Position numbers and translations under genes: made by a program
Origin: Sinonovacula constricta
Lineage: Eukaryota; Mollusca; Bivalvia; Cardiida; Solecurtidae
Length of the DNA stretch: 64,000 bases
Assembly (NCBI GenBank): GCA_007844125.1
Contig: CM017569.1
Span: 11,169,686 to 11,233,685, forward strand
Direction: 5' to 3'
Part shown: positions 13,641 through 28,688 of the stretch, piece after piece
Layout: each line of letters opens with the position of its first letter
Position numbering within the stretch: the stretch's first letter is position 1
Notes under the pieces: generated by a model
Seen by the model: the letters and a program-made list of their open reading frames with translations, nothing else
What the model was told of the DNA's origin: nothing
Databases searched by the model: none

Positions 13641-15354
13641 AATCAGTTATATTGTCCTGCCCCTGGACACACCAGTCAGTAATATTGTCCTGCGCCTGGA
13701 CACACCAGTCAGGTATATTGTCCTGCCCCTGGACACACAAATCAGGTATATTGTCCTGCGCCTGGACACACCAGTCTGGTATATTGTCCTGCCCCTGGAC
13801 ACACCAGTCAGTTATATTGTCCTGCCCCTGGACACACCAATCAGGTATATTGTCCTGTCCCTGGACACACCAATCAGGTATATTATCCTGTCCCTGGACA
13901 CACCAGTCAGATATATAGTCATGCCCCTGGACACACCAATCAGGTATAATGTCCTGCGCCTGGACACACCAGTCAGTTATATTGTCCTGCCCCTGGACAC
14001 ACCAGTCAGTTATATTGTCCTGCCCCTGGACACACCAATCAGGTATAATGTCCTGCGCCTGGACACACCAGTCTGGTATATTGTCCTGCCCCTGGACACA
14101 CCAGTCAGTTATATTGTCCTGCCCCTGGACACACCAATCAGTTATATTGTCCTGCCCCTAGACACACCAGTCAGGTATATTGTCCTGTCCCTGGACACAC
14201 CAGTCAGTTATATTGTCCTGCCCCTGGACACACCAGTCAGGTATATTGTCCTGCCCCTGGACACACCAGTCAGGTATATTGTCCTGTCCCTGGACACACC
14301 AGTCAGTTATATTGTCCTGTCCCTGGAAACACCAGTCAGGTATATTGTCCTGCCCCTGGACACACCAGTCAGGTATATTGTCCTGCCCCTGGACACACCA
14401 GTCAGGTATATTGTCCTGTCCCTGGACACACCAGTCAGTTATATTGTCCTGTCCCTGGACACACCAGTCAGTTATATTGTCCTGTCCCTGGACACACCAG
14501 TCAGGTATATTGTCCTGCCCCTGGACACACCAGTCAGGTATATTGTCCTGCCCCTGGACACACCAGTCAGGTATATTGTCCTGTCCCTGGACACACCAGT
14601 CAGTTATATTGTCCTGCCCCTAGACACACCAATCAGATATATTATCCTGTCCCTGGACACACCAGTCAGTTATATTGTCCTGCCCCTGGACACACCAGTC
14701 AGTTATATTATCCTGTCCCTGGACACACCAATCAGTTATATTGTCCTGTCCCTGGACACACCAATCAGTTATATTGTCCTGCCTCAGGACACACCAATCA
14801 GTTATATTGTCCTGTCCCTGGACACACCAATCAGTTATATTGTCCTGCCCCTGGACACACCAGTCAGGTATATTGTCCTGCCCCTGGACACATAAATCAG
14901 TTATTTTGTCCTGTCCCTGGACACACCAGTCAGTTATATTGTCCTGTCCCTGGACACACCAGTCAGTTATATTGTCCTGCCCCTGGACACACCAGTCAGT
15001 TATATTGTCCTGCCCCTGGACACACCAATCAGTTATATTGTCCTGCCCCTGGACACACAAATCAGTTATTTTGTCCTGCCCCTGGACACACCAGTCAGTT
15101 ATATTGTCCTGTCCCTGGACACACCAGTCAGTTATATTGTCCTGTCCCTGGACACACAAATCAGTTATTTTGTCCTGCCCCTGGACACACCAGTCAGTTA
15201 TATTGTCCTGTCCCTGGACACACCAGTCAGGTATATTGTCCTGCCCCTGGACACACAAATCAGTTATTTTGTCCTGCCCCTGGACACACCAGTCAGTTAT
15301 ATTGTCCTGTCCCTGGACACACCAGTCAGTTATATTGTCCTTGTCCCTGGACCA

Positions 15355-16600
15355 GCAGTCAGTTATATTGTCCTGCCCCTTGACCAGCAGTCAGTTATAT
15401 TGTCCTGCCCCTGGACAAACCAATCAGTTATATTATCCTGTCCCTGGACACACCAGTCAGGTATATTGTCCTGTCCCTGGACACACCAGTCAGTTATATT
15501 GTCCTGCCACTGGACACACCAATCAGTTATATTGTCCTGCCACTGGACACACCAGTCAGTTATATTGTCCTGTCCCTGGACCACCAATCAGTTATATTGT
15601 CCTGCCCCTTGACCAGCAATCAGTTATATTGTCCTGCCCCTGGACACACCAGTCAGTTATATTGTCCTGTCCCTGGACACACCAGTCAGTTATATTGTCC
15701 TGTCCCTGGACCAGCAGTCAGTTATATTGTCCTGTCCCTGGACCAGCAATCAGTTATATTGTCCTGTCCCTGGACCAGCAGTCAGTTATATTGTCCTGTC
15801 CCTGGACCAGCAGTCAGTTATATTGTCCTGCCCTTGGACATATCGGTCAGTTATATTGTCCTGCCACTGGACACACCAATCAGTTATATTGTCCTGTCCC
15901 TGGACCAGCAGTCAGTTATATTGTCCTGTCCCTGGACCAGCAGTCAGTTATATTGTCCTGTCCCTGGACCAGCAGTCAGTTATATTGTCCTGCCCTTGGA
16001 CATATCGGTCAGTTATATTGTCTTGCCACTGGACACACCAATCAGTTATATTGTCCTGTCCCTTGACCAGCAGTCAGTTATATTGTCCTGTCCCTGGACC
16101 AGCAGTCAGTTATATTGTCCTGTCCCTGGACCAGCAGTCAGTTATATTGTCCTGTCCCTGGACCAGCAGTCAGTTATATTGTCCTGCCCTTGGACATATC
16201 GGTCAGTTATATTGTCCTGCCACTGGACACACCAATCAGTTATATTGTCCTGTCCCTGGACCAGCAGTCAATTATATTGTCCTGTCCCTGGACCAGCAGT
16301 CAGTTATATTGTCCTGTCCCTGGACCAGCAGTCAGTTATATTGTCCTGCCCTTGGACATATCGGTCAGTTATATTGTCCTGCCACTGGACACACTAATCA
16401 GTTATATTGTCCTGCCCCTTGTCCAGCAGTCAGTTATATTGTCCTGTCCCTGGACCAGCAGTCAGTTATATTGTCCTGCCCTTGGACATATCGGTCAGTT
16501 ATATTGTCCTGTCCTTGGACACACCAGTCAGTTATATTGTCCTGCCCCTTGACCAGCAGTCAGTTATATTGTCCTGTCCCTGGACCAGCAGTCAGTTATA
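15355..16600 (+). repeat. sub-array with 32-bp 'GACCAGCAGTCAG' monomers and a short higher-order repeat
   Basis: Here the usual GGACACACCAG is replaced by GGACCAGCAG, giving a 32-bp unit. A compound of several such monomers plus one 'TTGGACATATCGGTCAG' monomer and one 'CCACTGGACACACCAATCAG' monomer recurs about five times between 15.83 and 16.5 kb, at intervals of roughly 160-195 bp. Confidence 0.75.
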
Positions 16601-17139
16601 TTGTCCTGCCCCTGGACACACCAATCAGTTATATTGTCCTGCCACTGGACACACCAGTCAGTTATATTGTCCTGCCCCTGGACACACCAGTCAGGTATAT
16701 GGTCCTGTCACTGGACACACCAGTCAGTTATATTGTCCTACACCTGGACACACCAGTCAGGTATATTGTCATGCCCCTGGACACACCAGTCAGGTATATT
16801 GTCCTGCCCCTGGACATACCAGTCAGTTATATTGTCCTACCCCTGGACATACCAGTCAGTTATATTGTCTTGTCCCTGGAAACACAATCAGTTATATTGT
16901 CCTGCCACTGGACACACCAGTCAGGTATATTGTCATGCCCCTGGACACACCAGTCAGGTATATTGTCCTGCCCCTGGACACACCAGTCAGGTATATTGTC
17001 CTGCCCCTGGACACACCAGTCAGGTATATTGTCCTGCCCCTGGACACACCAGTCAGTTATATTGTCCTGCCCCTGGACACACCAATCAGTTATATTTTCC
17101 TGCCCCTGGACACACCAGTCAGTTGAATTGTCCTGCCTG

Positions 17140-17960
17140 GACACGCCAGCCAGTTATATTGTCATTCGCCGATCGACACACCAGTCAGTTATATTGTCCT
17201 GCTCCTGGACGTACCGGTCAGTTATATTGTCCTGCCACTGGTCACACCAATCAGTTATATTGTCCTGTCCCTGGACACACCAGTCAGGTATATTGTCCTG
17301 CGCCTGGACACACCAGTCAGGTATATTGTCCTGTACTTCGACAAACCGCCAGTTATATTGTCTTGTCCCTGGACACACAAGTCAGTTATATTGTCATGCC
17401 CCTGGACACACAAGTCAGTTATATTGTCATGCCCCTGGACACACAAGTCAGTTATATTGTCATGCCCCTGGACACACAAATCAGTTATATTGTCATGCCC
17501 CTGGACACACAAGTCAGTTATATTGTCCTGCCCCTGGACACACCATTCAGTTATAGTGTCCTGCCCCTGGACACATCAGTCAGTTATATTGTCCTGCCCC
17601 TGGACACACCAGTCAGGTATATTGTCCTGCCCCTAGACACACCAATCAGGTATATTGTCTTGTTCCTGGACACACCAATCAGTTATATAGTCATGCCCCT
17701 GGACACACCAGTCAGGTATATTGTCCTGCCCCTAGAGACACCAATCAGGTATATTGTCCTGTCCCTGGACACACCAGCCAGTTATATTGTCCTGCCCTTG
17801 GACATACCGGTCAGTTATATTGTCCTGCCACTGGTCACACCAATCAGTTATATTGTCCTGTCCCTGGACACACCAGTCAGGTATATTGTCCTGCGCCTGG
17901 ACACACCAGTCAGGTATATTGTCCTGTACTTCGACAAACCGCCAGTTATATTGTCTTGTC
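17140..17960 (+). repeat. ~595-bp duplication inside the 33-bp array
   Basis: The rare variant 'GTACTTCGACAAACCGCCAG' occurs at about 17333 and 17928, with matching upstream monomers (TACCGGTCAG, CTGGTCACACCAATCAG, CTGCGCCTGG). The spacing of about 595 bp equals 18 monomers. A third related copy (ending CGCTAG) is at about 20330. Confidence 0.75.
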
Positions 17961-20900
17961 CCTGGACACACAAGTCAGTTATTTTGTCCTGCTCCTGGAC
18001 ACACCAGTCAGTTATATTGTCCTGTCCTTGGACACACAAGTCAGGTATATTGTCCTGCTCCTGGACACACCAGTCAGTTATATTGTCCTGCTCCTGGACA
18101 CACCAGTCAGTTATATTGTCTTGCCCCTGGACACACCAGTCAGGTATATTGTCGTGCCCCTGGACACACCAGTCAGGTATATTGTCCTGTCCTTGGACAC
18201 ACCAGTCAGGTATATTGTCCTGTCCTTGGACAAACCAGCGAGTTATATTGTCTTGTCCCTGGACACACCAATCAGTTATATTGTCCTGCCCCTGGACACA
18301 ACAGTCAGGTATATTGTCCTGCCCCTGGACACACCAGTCAGTTATATTGTCCTGCCCCTGGACACACCAATCAGGTATATTATCCTGTCCCTGGACACAC
18401 CAATCAGTAATATTGTCTTGTCCCTGGACACACCAATCAGGTATAATGTCTTGCGCCTGGACACACCAGTCAAGTATATTGTCCTGCCCCTAGAAACACC
18501 AGTCAGTTATATTGTCCTGCCCCTAGACCCACCAGTCAGTTATATTGTCCTGCCCCTGGACACACCAGTCAGTTATATTGTCCTGCCCCTAGACCCACCA
18601 GTCAGTTATATTGTCCTGCCCCTGGACACACCAGTCAGTTATATTGTCATGCCCCTGGACACACCAGTCAGGTATATTGTCCTGCCCCTGGACACACCAG
18701 TCAGTTATATTGTCCTGCCCCTGGACACACCAGTCAGGTATATTCTCCTGCCCCTGGACACACCAGTCAGGTATATTGTCCTGCCCCTGGACACACCAGT
18801 CAGGTATATTGTCCTAACCCTGGACACACCAATCAGGTATATTGTCCTGCCCCTGGACACACCAGTCAGGTATATTCTCCTGCCCCTGGACACACCAGTC
18901 AGGTATATTGTCATGCCCCTGGACACACCAGTCAGGTATATTGTCCTGCCCCTGGACACACCAGTCAGGTATATTCTCCTGCCCCTGGACACACCAGTCA
19001 GTTATATTGTCCTGCTCCTGGACACACCAGTCAGGTATATTCTCCTGCCCCTGGACACACCAATCAGTTATATTGTCCTGCCCCTAGACCCACCAGTCAG
19101 TTGTATAGTCATGCTCTTGGACACACCAGTCAGGTATATTGTACTTCCCCTTGACACATCAGTCAGGTATATTGTCCTGCCCTGGACACACCAGTCAGGT
19201 ATATAGTCATGCCCCTGGACACACCAGTCAGTTATATTGTAATTCCCCTGGACTTACCCTATAATTTATATTGTAATTCCCCTGGACTCACCGGTAATTT
19301 ATATTGTCCTGTTCCTGGACACACCAGTCAGGTATATTCTCCTGCGCCTGGAAACAGAAGTCAGTTGTATAGTCATGCTCTTGAACACATCAGTCAGCTA
19401 CATTTTCCTGCCCCTGAACACACCAGTCAGTTGTAATGTCCTTCCCCTGGACACACCAGTCAGGTATATTGTAATTCCCCTTGACACATCAGTCAGGTAT
19501 ATTGTCTTGCCCCCGGTCACACAAGTCAGTTATACTTTCCTGCCCCTGGACACACAAATCAGTTATATTGTCCTGCCCCTGGACACACCAATCAGTAATA
19601 TTGTCCTGCCCCTGGACACACCAATGAGTTATATTGTCCTGCCCCTGGACACACCAATCAGTTATATTGTCCTGCCCCTGGACACACCAGTCAGTTATAT
19701 TGTCCTGCCCCTGGACACACCAGTCAGGTATATTGTCCTGCCCCTGGACACACCAGTCAGTAATATTGTCCTGCCCCTGGACACACCAGTCAGGTATATT
19801 GTCCTGCCCCTGGACACACCAGTCAGTAATATTGTCCTGCCCCTGGACACACCAGTCAGTAATATTGTCCTGCCCCTGGACACACCAGTCAGGTATATTG
19901 TCCTGTCCCTGGACACACTAGTCAGTAATATTGTCCTGCCCCTGGACACACCAGTCAGTAATATTGTCCTGCCCCTGGACACACCAATGAGTTATATTGT
20001 CCTGCCCCTGGACACACCAGTCAGTAATATTGTCCTGCCCCTGGACACACCAGTCAGGTATATTGTCCTGCCCCTGGACACACCAATGAGTTATATTGTC
20101 CTGCCTCTGGACACACCAATCAGTTATATTGTCCTGCCTCTGGACACACCAGTCAGGTATATTGTCCTGCCCTGGACACACCAGTCAGGTATATTGTCCT
20201 GCCCTGGACACACCAGTCAGGTATATAGTCATGCCCCTGGACACACCAGTCAGTTATATTGTCCTGCCCCTGGACACACCAGTCAGGTATATTATCCTGC
20301 CCCTGGACACACCAGTCAGGTATATTGTCCTGTACTTCGACAAACCGCTAGTTATATTGTTTTGTCCCTGGACACACCAGTCAGTTATATTGTCCTGCCC
20401 CTGGACACTCCAATCAGTTATATTGTCCTGCCCCTGGACACACGAGTCAGTTATGTTGTTCTGCCCCTGGACACACCAGTAAGGTATATTGTCCTGCCCC
20501 TGGACACACCAGTCAGTTATATTGTCTTGTCCCTGAACACACCAGTCAGGTATATTGTCCTGCTCATGGACACACCAGCCAGTTATATTGTCCTGCCCCT
20601 GGACACACCAGTCAGGTATATTGTCCTGTCCCTGGACACACCAATCAGTTATATTGTCCTGTTCCTGGACACACCAATCAGTTATATTGTCCTGCCCCTG
20701 GACACACCAGCCAGTTATATTGTCCTGTCCCTGGACACACCAGTCAGGTATTTAGTCCTGTCCCTGGACACACCAGCCAGTTATATTGTCCTGCTCATGG
20801 ACACACCAGTCAGTTATATTGTCCTGCTCATTCACATATTAGTCAGTTTTATTGTCTTGTCCCTGGAAACACCAGTCAGTTATATTGTCCTAACCCTGGA

Positions 20901-23879
20901 CACACCAATCAGTTATATTGTCCTGCGCCTGGACACACCAGTCAGGTATATTCTCCTGCCCCTGGACACACCAGTCAGTTATATTGTCCTGCCCCTGGAC
21001 ACACCAGTCAGTTATATTGTCCTGCTCATGGACACACCAGTCAGTTTAATTGTCTTGTCACTGGACACACCAGTCCGTTATACTGTCTTGTCCCCAGACA
21101 CACCAGTCAGTTATATTGTCTTGTGCCTGTACACACCAGTCCGTTATATTGTCTTTTCCCTGGACACACCAGTCCTTTATATTGTCTTGTCCCTGGGCAC
21201 ACCAGTCAGTTTTATTGTCTTGTCCATGGACTCACCAGTCAGTTGTATTATCTTGGCCCTGGACAGACCAGGCAGTTATATTCTCCAGCTACGAGACACA
21301 CCAGTCACTTATATTGTCTTGCCCCTGGACAGACCAGTCAGTTATATTCTCCAGCTACGAGACACACCAGTCAGTTTTATTTTCTTGCTCCTGGACACAC
21401 CAGTCGGTTATATTGTCTTCACCCTGGACACACAGGTTAGTTATATTGTACTGCCGATTGACACACAATGACACACCAATTAGTCACACAATTACACCTA
21501 CATAATCATGCCCATGCTCACACCATTCTATCTGCATAATCACACCCCTACCCTGCTCACATCATGTCATCTTCATAATCATGCCCCTTCTTACAACATT
21601 CCGTCAAGATAATCATGGCCCTGCTCACACCATTCTAACTACATAGTCATGCCCCTGCTCACACCATTCTAACTACATAATCATGGCCCTGCTCACACCA
21701 TTCCGTCTACATAATCATACCCCTGCTCACACAATTCCATCTACATAATCATGTCCATGCTCACACCATTCTAACTACATAGTCATGCCCCTGCTCACAC
21801 CATTCTAACTACATAGTCATGCCCCTGCTCACACCATTCCATCTACATAATCATGCCCCTGCTCACACCATTCCATCTACATAGTCATGCCCCTGCTCAC
21901 ACCATTCCATCTACATAGTCATGCCCCTGCTCACACCATTCCATCTACATAGTCATGCCCCTGCTCACACCATTCCATCTACATAGTCATGCCCCTGCTC
22001 ACACCATTCCATCTACATAGTCATGCCCCTGCTCACATCATTCCATCTACATAGTCATGCCCCTGCGCACGCCATTCCATCTACTTCATCATGCCCCTGC
22101 TCAAACCATTCCATCTACATAATCATGGCCCTGCTCCCACCATTCTGTCTACATAATCATGTCCATGCTCTCACCATTCCATCTACATAATCATGCCCCT
22201 GCGCACGCCATTCCATTTACATAATCATGCCCCTTCTCACACCATTCCATCTACATAATCATGCCCCTGCTCAAACCATTCCATCTACATAATCATGCCC
22301 CTGCTCAAACCATTCCATCTACATAATCATGCCCCTTCTCACACCATTCCATCTACATAATCATTCCCCTGCGCACGCCATTCCATCTACATAATCATGC
22401 CCCTGCTCATGCCATTCCATCTACATAATCGTGCCCCTGCGCACGCCATTCCATTTACATAATCATGCCCCTTCTCACACCATTCCATCTACATAATCAT
22501 GCCACTGCGCACGCCATTCCATCTACATAATCATGCCCCTGCTCAAACCATTCCATCTACATAATCATGCCCCTTCTCACACCATTCCATCTACATAATC
22601 ATGCCCCTGCTCATGCCATTCCATCTACTTCATCATGCCCCTGCTCAAATCATTCCATCTACATAATCATGGTCCTGCTCATGCCACTCCATCTACATAA
22701 TCATGGCCCTGCTCACATCATTCCGTCCACATAATCATGCCCCTGCTCACATCATTCCGTCCACATAATCATTCCCCTGCTCACATCATTCCATCTCCAT
22801 AATCATGCCACTGGTCACACCATTCCATCTACATAATCATGCCCCTGGTCACACCATTCTATCTACATAATCATGGCCCTGGTCACACCATTCTATCTAC
22901 ATAATCATGGCCCTGGTCACACCATTCTATCTCCATAATCATGCCCCTGGTCACACCATTCCATCTCCATAATCATGCCACTGGTCACACCATTCCATCT
23001 ACATAATCATGCCCCTGCTCACACCATTCCATCTACATAATCATGGCCCTGGTCACACCATTCCGACTACATGATTATGGCCCTGCTCACACCATTCCTT
23101 CTACATAATCATGCCCCTGCTCATATCATTCCATCTCCATAATCATACCCCTGCTCACACCATTCTATCTACATAATCATGCCCCTGCTCACACCATTCC
23201 GTCCACATAATCATGTCCCTGCTCACATCACTCCGTCCACATAATCATGCCCCTGCTCACACCATTACGTCCACATAATCATGCCCCTGCTCACACCATT
23301 CCATCCACATAATCATGTCCCTGCTCACACAATTCTATCTACATAATCATGCCCCTGCCCACACCATTCCATCTACATAATCATGCCCCTGCTCACACCA
23401 TTCTATCTGCATAATCATGCCCCTGCTCACACCATTCCGTCCACATAATCATGTCCCTGCTCACATCACTCCGTCCACATAATCATGCCCCTGCTCACAC
23501 CATTCTATCTACATAATCATGCCCCTTCTCACACCATTCCATCCACATAATCATGCCCCTGCTCACACCATTCCGTCCACATAATCATGTCCCTGCTCAC
23601 ATCACTCCGTCCACATAATCATGCCCCTGCTCACACGATTCCATCCACATAATCATGCCCCTGCTCACACCATTCTATCTACAAAATCATGCTCATGCTC
23701 CCACCATTCCATCCACATAATCATGTCCCTGCTCACATCATTCCGTCCACATAATCATGCCCCTGCTCACACCATTCCATCTACTTAATCATGTCCCTGC
23801 TCACATCATTCCGTCCACATAATCATGCCCCTGCTCACACCATTCCATCTATATAATCATACCCCTGCTTACGCCATTT

Positions 23880-26600
23880 CATCTACATAATCATGCCTCT
23901 GCTCGCACCATTCCATCTACAGTGTCATGCCCCTGCTCAAACCATTCCGTCTACATAATCATGCCCCTGCTCGCACCATTCCATCTACAGTGTCATGCTC
24001 CTGCTCAAACCATTCCGTCTATATAATCATGCCCCTGCTCACGCCATTCTGTCTACTTCATCATGCCCCTGCTCACACCATTCTGTCTACTTCATCATGC
24101 CCCTGCTCACGCCATTCCATCTACATAATCATGCCCCTGCTCAAACCATTCTATCTACATAATCATGGCCCTTCTCAAACCATTCCATCTACATAATCAT
24201 GCCCCTGCTCACATCATTCCATCTACATAGTCATGCCCCTGCTCACACGATTCTATCTACATAATCATGCCCCTGCCCACACCATTCTATCTACATAATC
24301 ATGCCCCTGCCCACACCATTCTATCTACATAATCATGTCCATGCTCAAACCATTCTATCTACATAATCATGGCCTAGCTCACACCATTCTATCTACATAA
24401 TCATGGCCCTGCCCACACCATTCTATCTACATAATCATGCCCCTGCCCACACCATTCTATCTACATAATCATGTCCATGCTCAAACCATTCCATCCACAT
24501 AATCATGTCCCTGCTCACATCATTCCGTCCACATAATCATGCCCCTGCTCACACCATTCCATCTACTTAATCATGTCCCTGCTCACATCATTCCGTCCAC
24601 ATAATCATACCCCTGCTCCCACCATTCCATCCACATAATCATGTCCCTGCTCACATCATTCCGTCCACATAATCATACCCCTGCTCACACCATTCCATCT
24701 ACATAATCATGCTCAGGCTTCCACCATTCCGTCCACATAATCATGTCACTGCTCACACCATTCTATCTACAAAATCATGCTCATGCTCCCACCATTCCAT
24801 CCACATAATCATGTCCCTGCTTACATCATTCCGTCCACACAATCATACCCCTGCTCAGACGATTCCGTCTACATAATCATGCCCCTGCTCACACCATTCC
24901 ATCTATATAATCATACCCCTGCTCACGCCATTTCATCTACATAATCATACCCCTGCTCACGCCATTCCATCTATATAATCATGCCTCTGCTCGCACCATT
25001 CCATCTACATAATCATGCCACTGCTCACACCATTCCATCTATATAATCATACCCCTGCTTACGCCATTTCATCTACATAATCATGCCTCTGCTCGCACCA
25101 TTCCATCTACAGTGTCATGCCCCTGCTCAAACCATTCCGTCTATATAATCATGCCCCTGCTCGCACCATTCCATCTACAGTGTCATGCTCCTGCTCAAAC
25201 CATTCCGTCTATATAATCATGCCCCTGCTCACGCCATTCTGTCTACTTCATCATGCCCCTGCTCACACCATTCTGTCTACTTCATCATGCCCCTGCTAAC
25301 GCCATTCCATCTACATAATCATGCCCCTGCTCAAACCATTCTATCTACATAATCATGGCCCTTCTCAAACCATTCCATCTACATAATCATGCCCATGCTC
25401 ACATCATTCCATCTACATAGTCATGCCCCTGCTCACACGATTCTATCTACATAATCATGCCCCTGTCCACACCATTCTATCTACATAATCATGTCCATGC
25501 TCAAACCATTCTATCTACATAATCATGGCCCTGCTCACACCATTCTATCTACATAATCATGCCCCTGCCCACACCATTCTATCTACATAATCATGTCCAT
25601 GCTCAAACCATTCCATCTACATAGTCATGCCCCTGCTCACACGATTCTATCTACATAATCATGCCCCTGCCCACACCATTCTATCTACATAATCATGCCC
25701 CTGCCCACACCATTCTATCTACATAATCATGGCCCTGCTCACACCATTCTATCTACATAATCATGCCCCTGCCCACACCATTCTATCTACATAATCATGC
25801 CCCTGCCCACACCATTCTATCTACATAATCATGCCCCTGCTCACACCATTCCATCTACATAATCATGCCCCTGCCCACACCATTCCATTTACATAATCAT
25901 GCCCATGCTCACACCATTCCATCTACATAATCATGCCCCTGCCCACACCATTCTATCTACATAATCATGCCCCTGCCCACACCATTCTATCTACATAATC
26001 ATGGCCCTGCTCACACCATTCTATCTACATAATCATGCCCCTGCCCACACCATTCTATCTACATAATCATGCCCCTGCTCACACCATTCTATCGACATAA
26101 TCATGCCCCTGCCCACACCATTCTATCTACATAATCATACTCCTGCTCACGCCATTCCATCTACATAATCATGCCTCTGCTCGCACCATTCCATCTACAT
26201 AATCATGCCCCTGCTCACACCATTCCATCTATATAATCATACCCCTGCTTACGCCATTTCATCTACATAATCATGCCTCTGCTCGCACCATTCCATCTAC
26301 AGTGTCATGCCCCTGCTCAAACCATTCCGTCTACATAATCATGCCCCTGCTCGCACCATTCCATCTACAGTGTCATGCTCCTGCTCAAACCATTCCGTCT
26401 ATATAATCATGCCCCTGCTCACGCCATTCTGTCTACTTCATCATGCCCCTGCTCACACCATTCTGTCTACTTCATCATGCCCCTGCTCACGCCATTCCAT
26501 CTACATAATCATGCCCCTGCTCAAACCATTCTATCTACATAATCATGGCCCTTCTCAAACCATTCCATCTACATAATCATGCCCCTGCTCACATCATTCC
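23880..26600 (+). repeat. 1190-bp higher-order repeat (35 x 34 bp)
   Basis: A block with the rare 'CTACAGTGTCATG' and 'CTACTTCATCATG' variants occurs three times, beginning at 23927, 25117 and 26307. The spacing is exactly 1190 bp both times, which is 35 monomers. The three copies read almost identically over at least 180 bp, which implies recent block amplification. Confidence 0.9.
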
Positions 26601-28688
26601 ATCTACATAGTCATGCCCCTGCTCACATGATTCTATCTACATAATCATGCCCCTGCCCACACCATTCTATCTACATAATCATGCCCCTGCCCACACCATT
26701 CTATCTACATAATCATGTCCATGCTCAAACCATTCTATCTACATAATCATGGCCCTGCTCACACCATTCTATCTACATAATCATGCCCCTGCCCACACCA
26801 TTCTATCTACATAATCATGGCCCTGCTCACACCATTCTATCTACATAATCATGCCCCTGCCCACACCATTCTATCTACATAATCATGCCCCTGCCCACAC
26901 AATTCTATCTACATAATCATGCCCCTGCCCACACCATTCTATCTACATAATCATGGCCCTGCTCACACCATTCTATCTACATAGTCATGTCCATGCTCAA
27001 ACCATTCTATCTACATAATCATGCCCCTGCCCACACCATTCTATCTACATAATCATGCCCCTGCCCACACCATTCTATCTACATAATCATGTCCATGCTC
27101 AAACCATTCTATCTACATAATCATGGCCCTGCTCACACCATTCTATCTACATAATCATGCCCCTGCCCACACCATTCTATCTACATAATCATGTCCATGC
27201 TCAAACCATTCCATCTACATAGTCATGCCCCTGCTCACACGATTCTATCTACATAATCATGCCCCTGCCCACACCATTCTATCTACATAATCATGCCCCT
27301 GCCCACACCATTCTATCTACATAATCATGGCCCTGCTCACACCATTCTATCTACATAATCATGCCCCTGCCCACACCATTCTATCTACATAATCATGCCC
27401 CTGCCCACACCATTCTATATACATAATCATGCCCCTGCCCACACCATTCTATCTACATAATCATGCCCCTGCCCACACCATTCCATCTACATAATCATGC
27501 CCATGCTCACACCATTCCATCTACATAATCATGCCCCTGCCCACACCATTCTATCTACATAATCATGCCCCTGCCCACACCATTCTATCTACATAATCAT
27601 GGCCCTGCTCACACTATTCTATCTACATAATCATGCCCCTGCCCACACCATTCTATCTACATAATCATGCCCCTGCTCACACCATTCTATCGACATAATC
27701 ATGCCCCTGCCCACACCATTCTATCTACATAATCATGCCCCTGCTCACACCATTCTATCTACATAATCATGCCCCTGCTCACACCATTCTAACTACATAA
27801 TCATGCCCCTGCCCACACCATTCTATCTACATTATCATGCCCCTGCTCACACCATTCTAACTACATAATCATGCCCCTGCCCACACCATTCTATCTACAT
27901 TATCATGCCCCTGCCCACACCATTCTAACTACATAATCATGTCCATGCTCAAACCATTCTATCTACATAATCATGCCCCTGCCCACACCATTCTATCTAC
28001 ATAATCATGCCCCTGCTCACACCATTCTATCGACATAATCATGCCCCTGCCCACACCATTCTATCTACATAATCATGCCCCTGCTTACACCATTCTATCT
28101 ACATAATCATGCCCCTGCCCACACCATTCTATCTACATAATCATGCCCCTGCTCACACCATTCTATCGACATAATCATGCCCCTGCCCACACCATTCTAT
28201 CTACATAATCATGCCCCTGCCCACACCATTCTATCTACATTATCATGCCCCTGCCCACACCATTCTAACTACATAATCATGTCCATGCTCAAACCATTCT
28301 ATCTACATAATCATGTCCATGCTCACACCATTCTATCTACATAATCATGCCCCTGCTCACACCATTCTAACTACATAGTCATGTCCCTGCTCACATCATT
28401 CTATCTACATAATCATGCCCCTGCCCACACCATTCTATCTACATAATCATGTCCATGCTCAAACCATTCTATCTACATAATCATGGCCCTGCTCACACCA
28501 TTCTATCTACATAATCATGCCCCTGCCCACACCATTCTATCTACATAATCATGCCCCTGCCCACACCATTCTATCTACATAATCATGGCCCTGCTCACAC
28601 CATTCTATCTACATAATCATGCCCCTGCCCACACCATTCTATCTACATAATCATGCCCCTGCCCACACCATTCTATCGACATAATCAT

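Larger units (their letters stand above)
7172..21482 (+). repeat. 33-bp satellite array (~430 monomers)
   Basis: Head-to-tail tandem array. The consensus unit is 33 bp with core TGTCCTGCCCCTGGACA followed by CACCAGTCAGTTATAT. Common variants are GTCAGG, ATCAGT, TGTCCCTGG and GCCACTGG. A 32-bp variant (CTGGACCAGCAGTCAG) is frequent at 7.9-8.2 kb and 15.35-16.6 kb. Because 33 is divisible by three, every reading frame repeats an 11-residue peptide, and very long open frames (up to about 900 codons) appear in all three forward frames and some reverse frames. I regard these as non-coding. The right end decays over 21.0-21.48 kb into the sister 34-bp family. Confidence 0.97.

Noticed and set aside
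12358..13740. 460-codon minus-strand frame (periodic DNITDWCVQGQ peptide)
   Set aside because: It is the reverse reading of the same 33-bp satellite.
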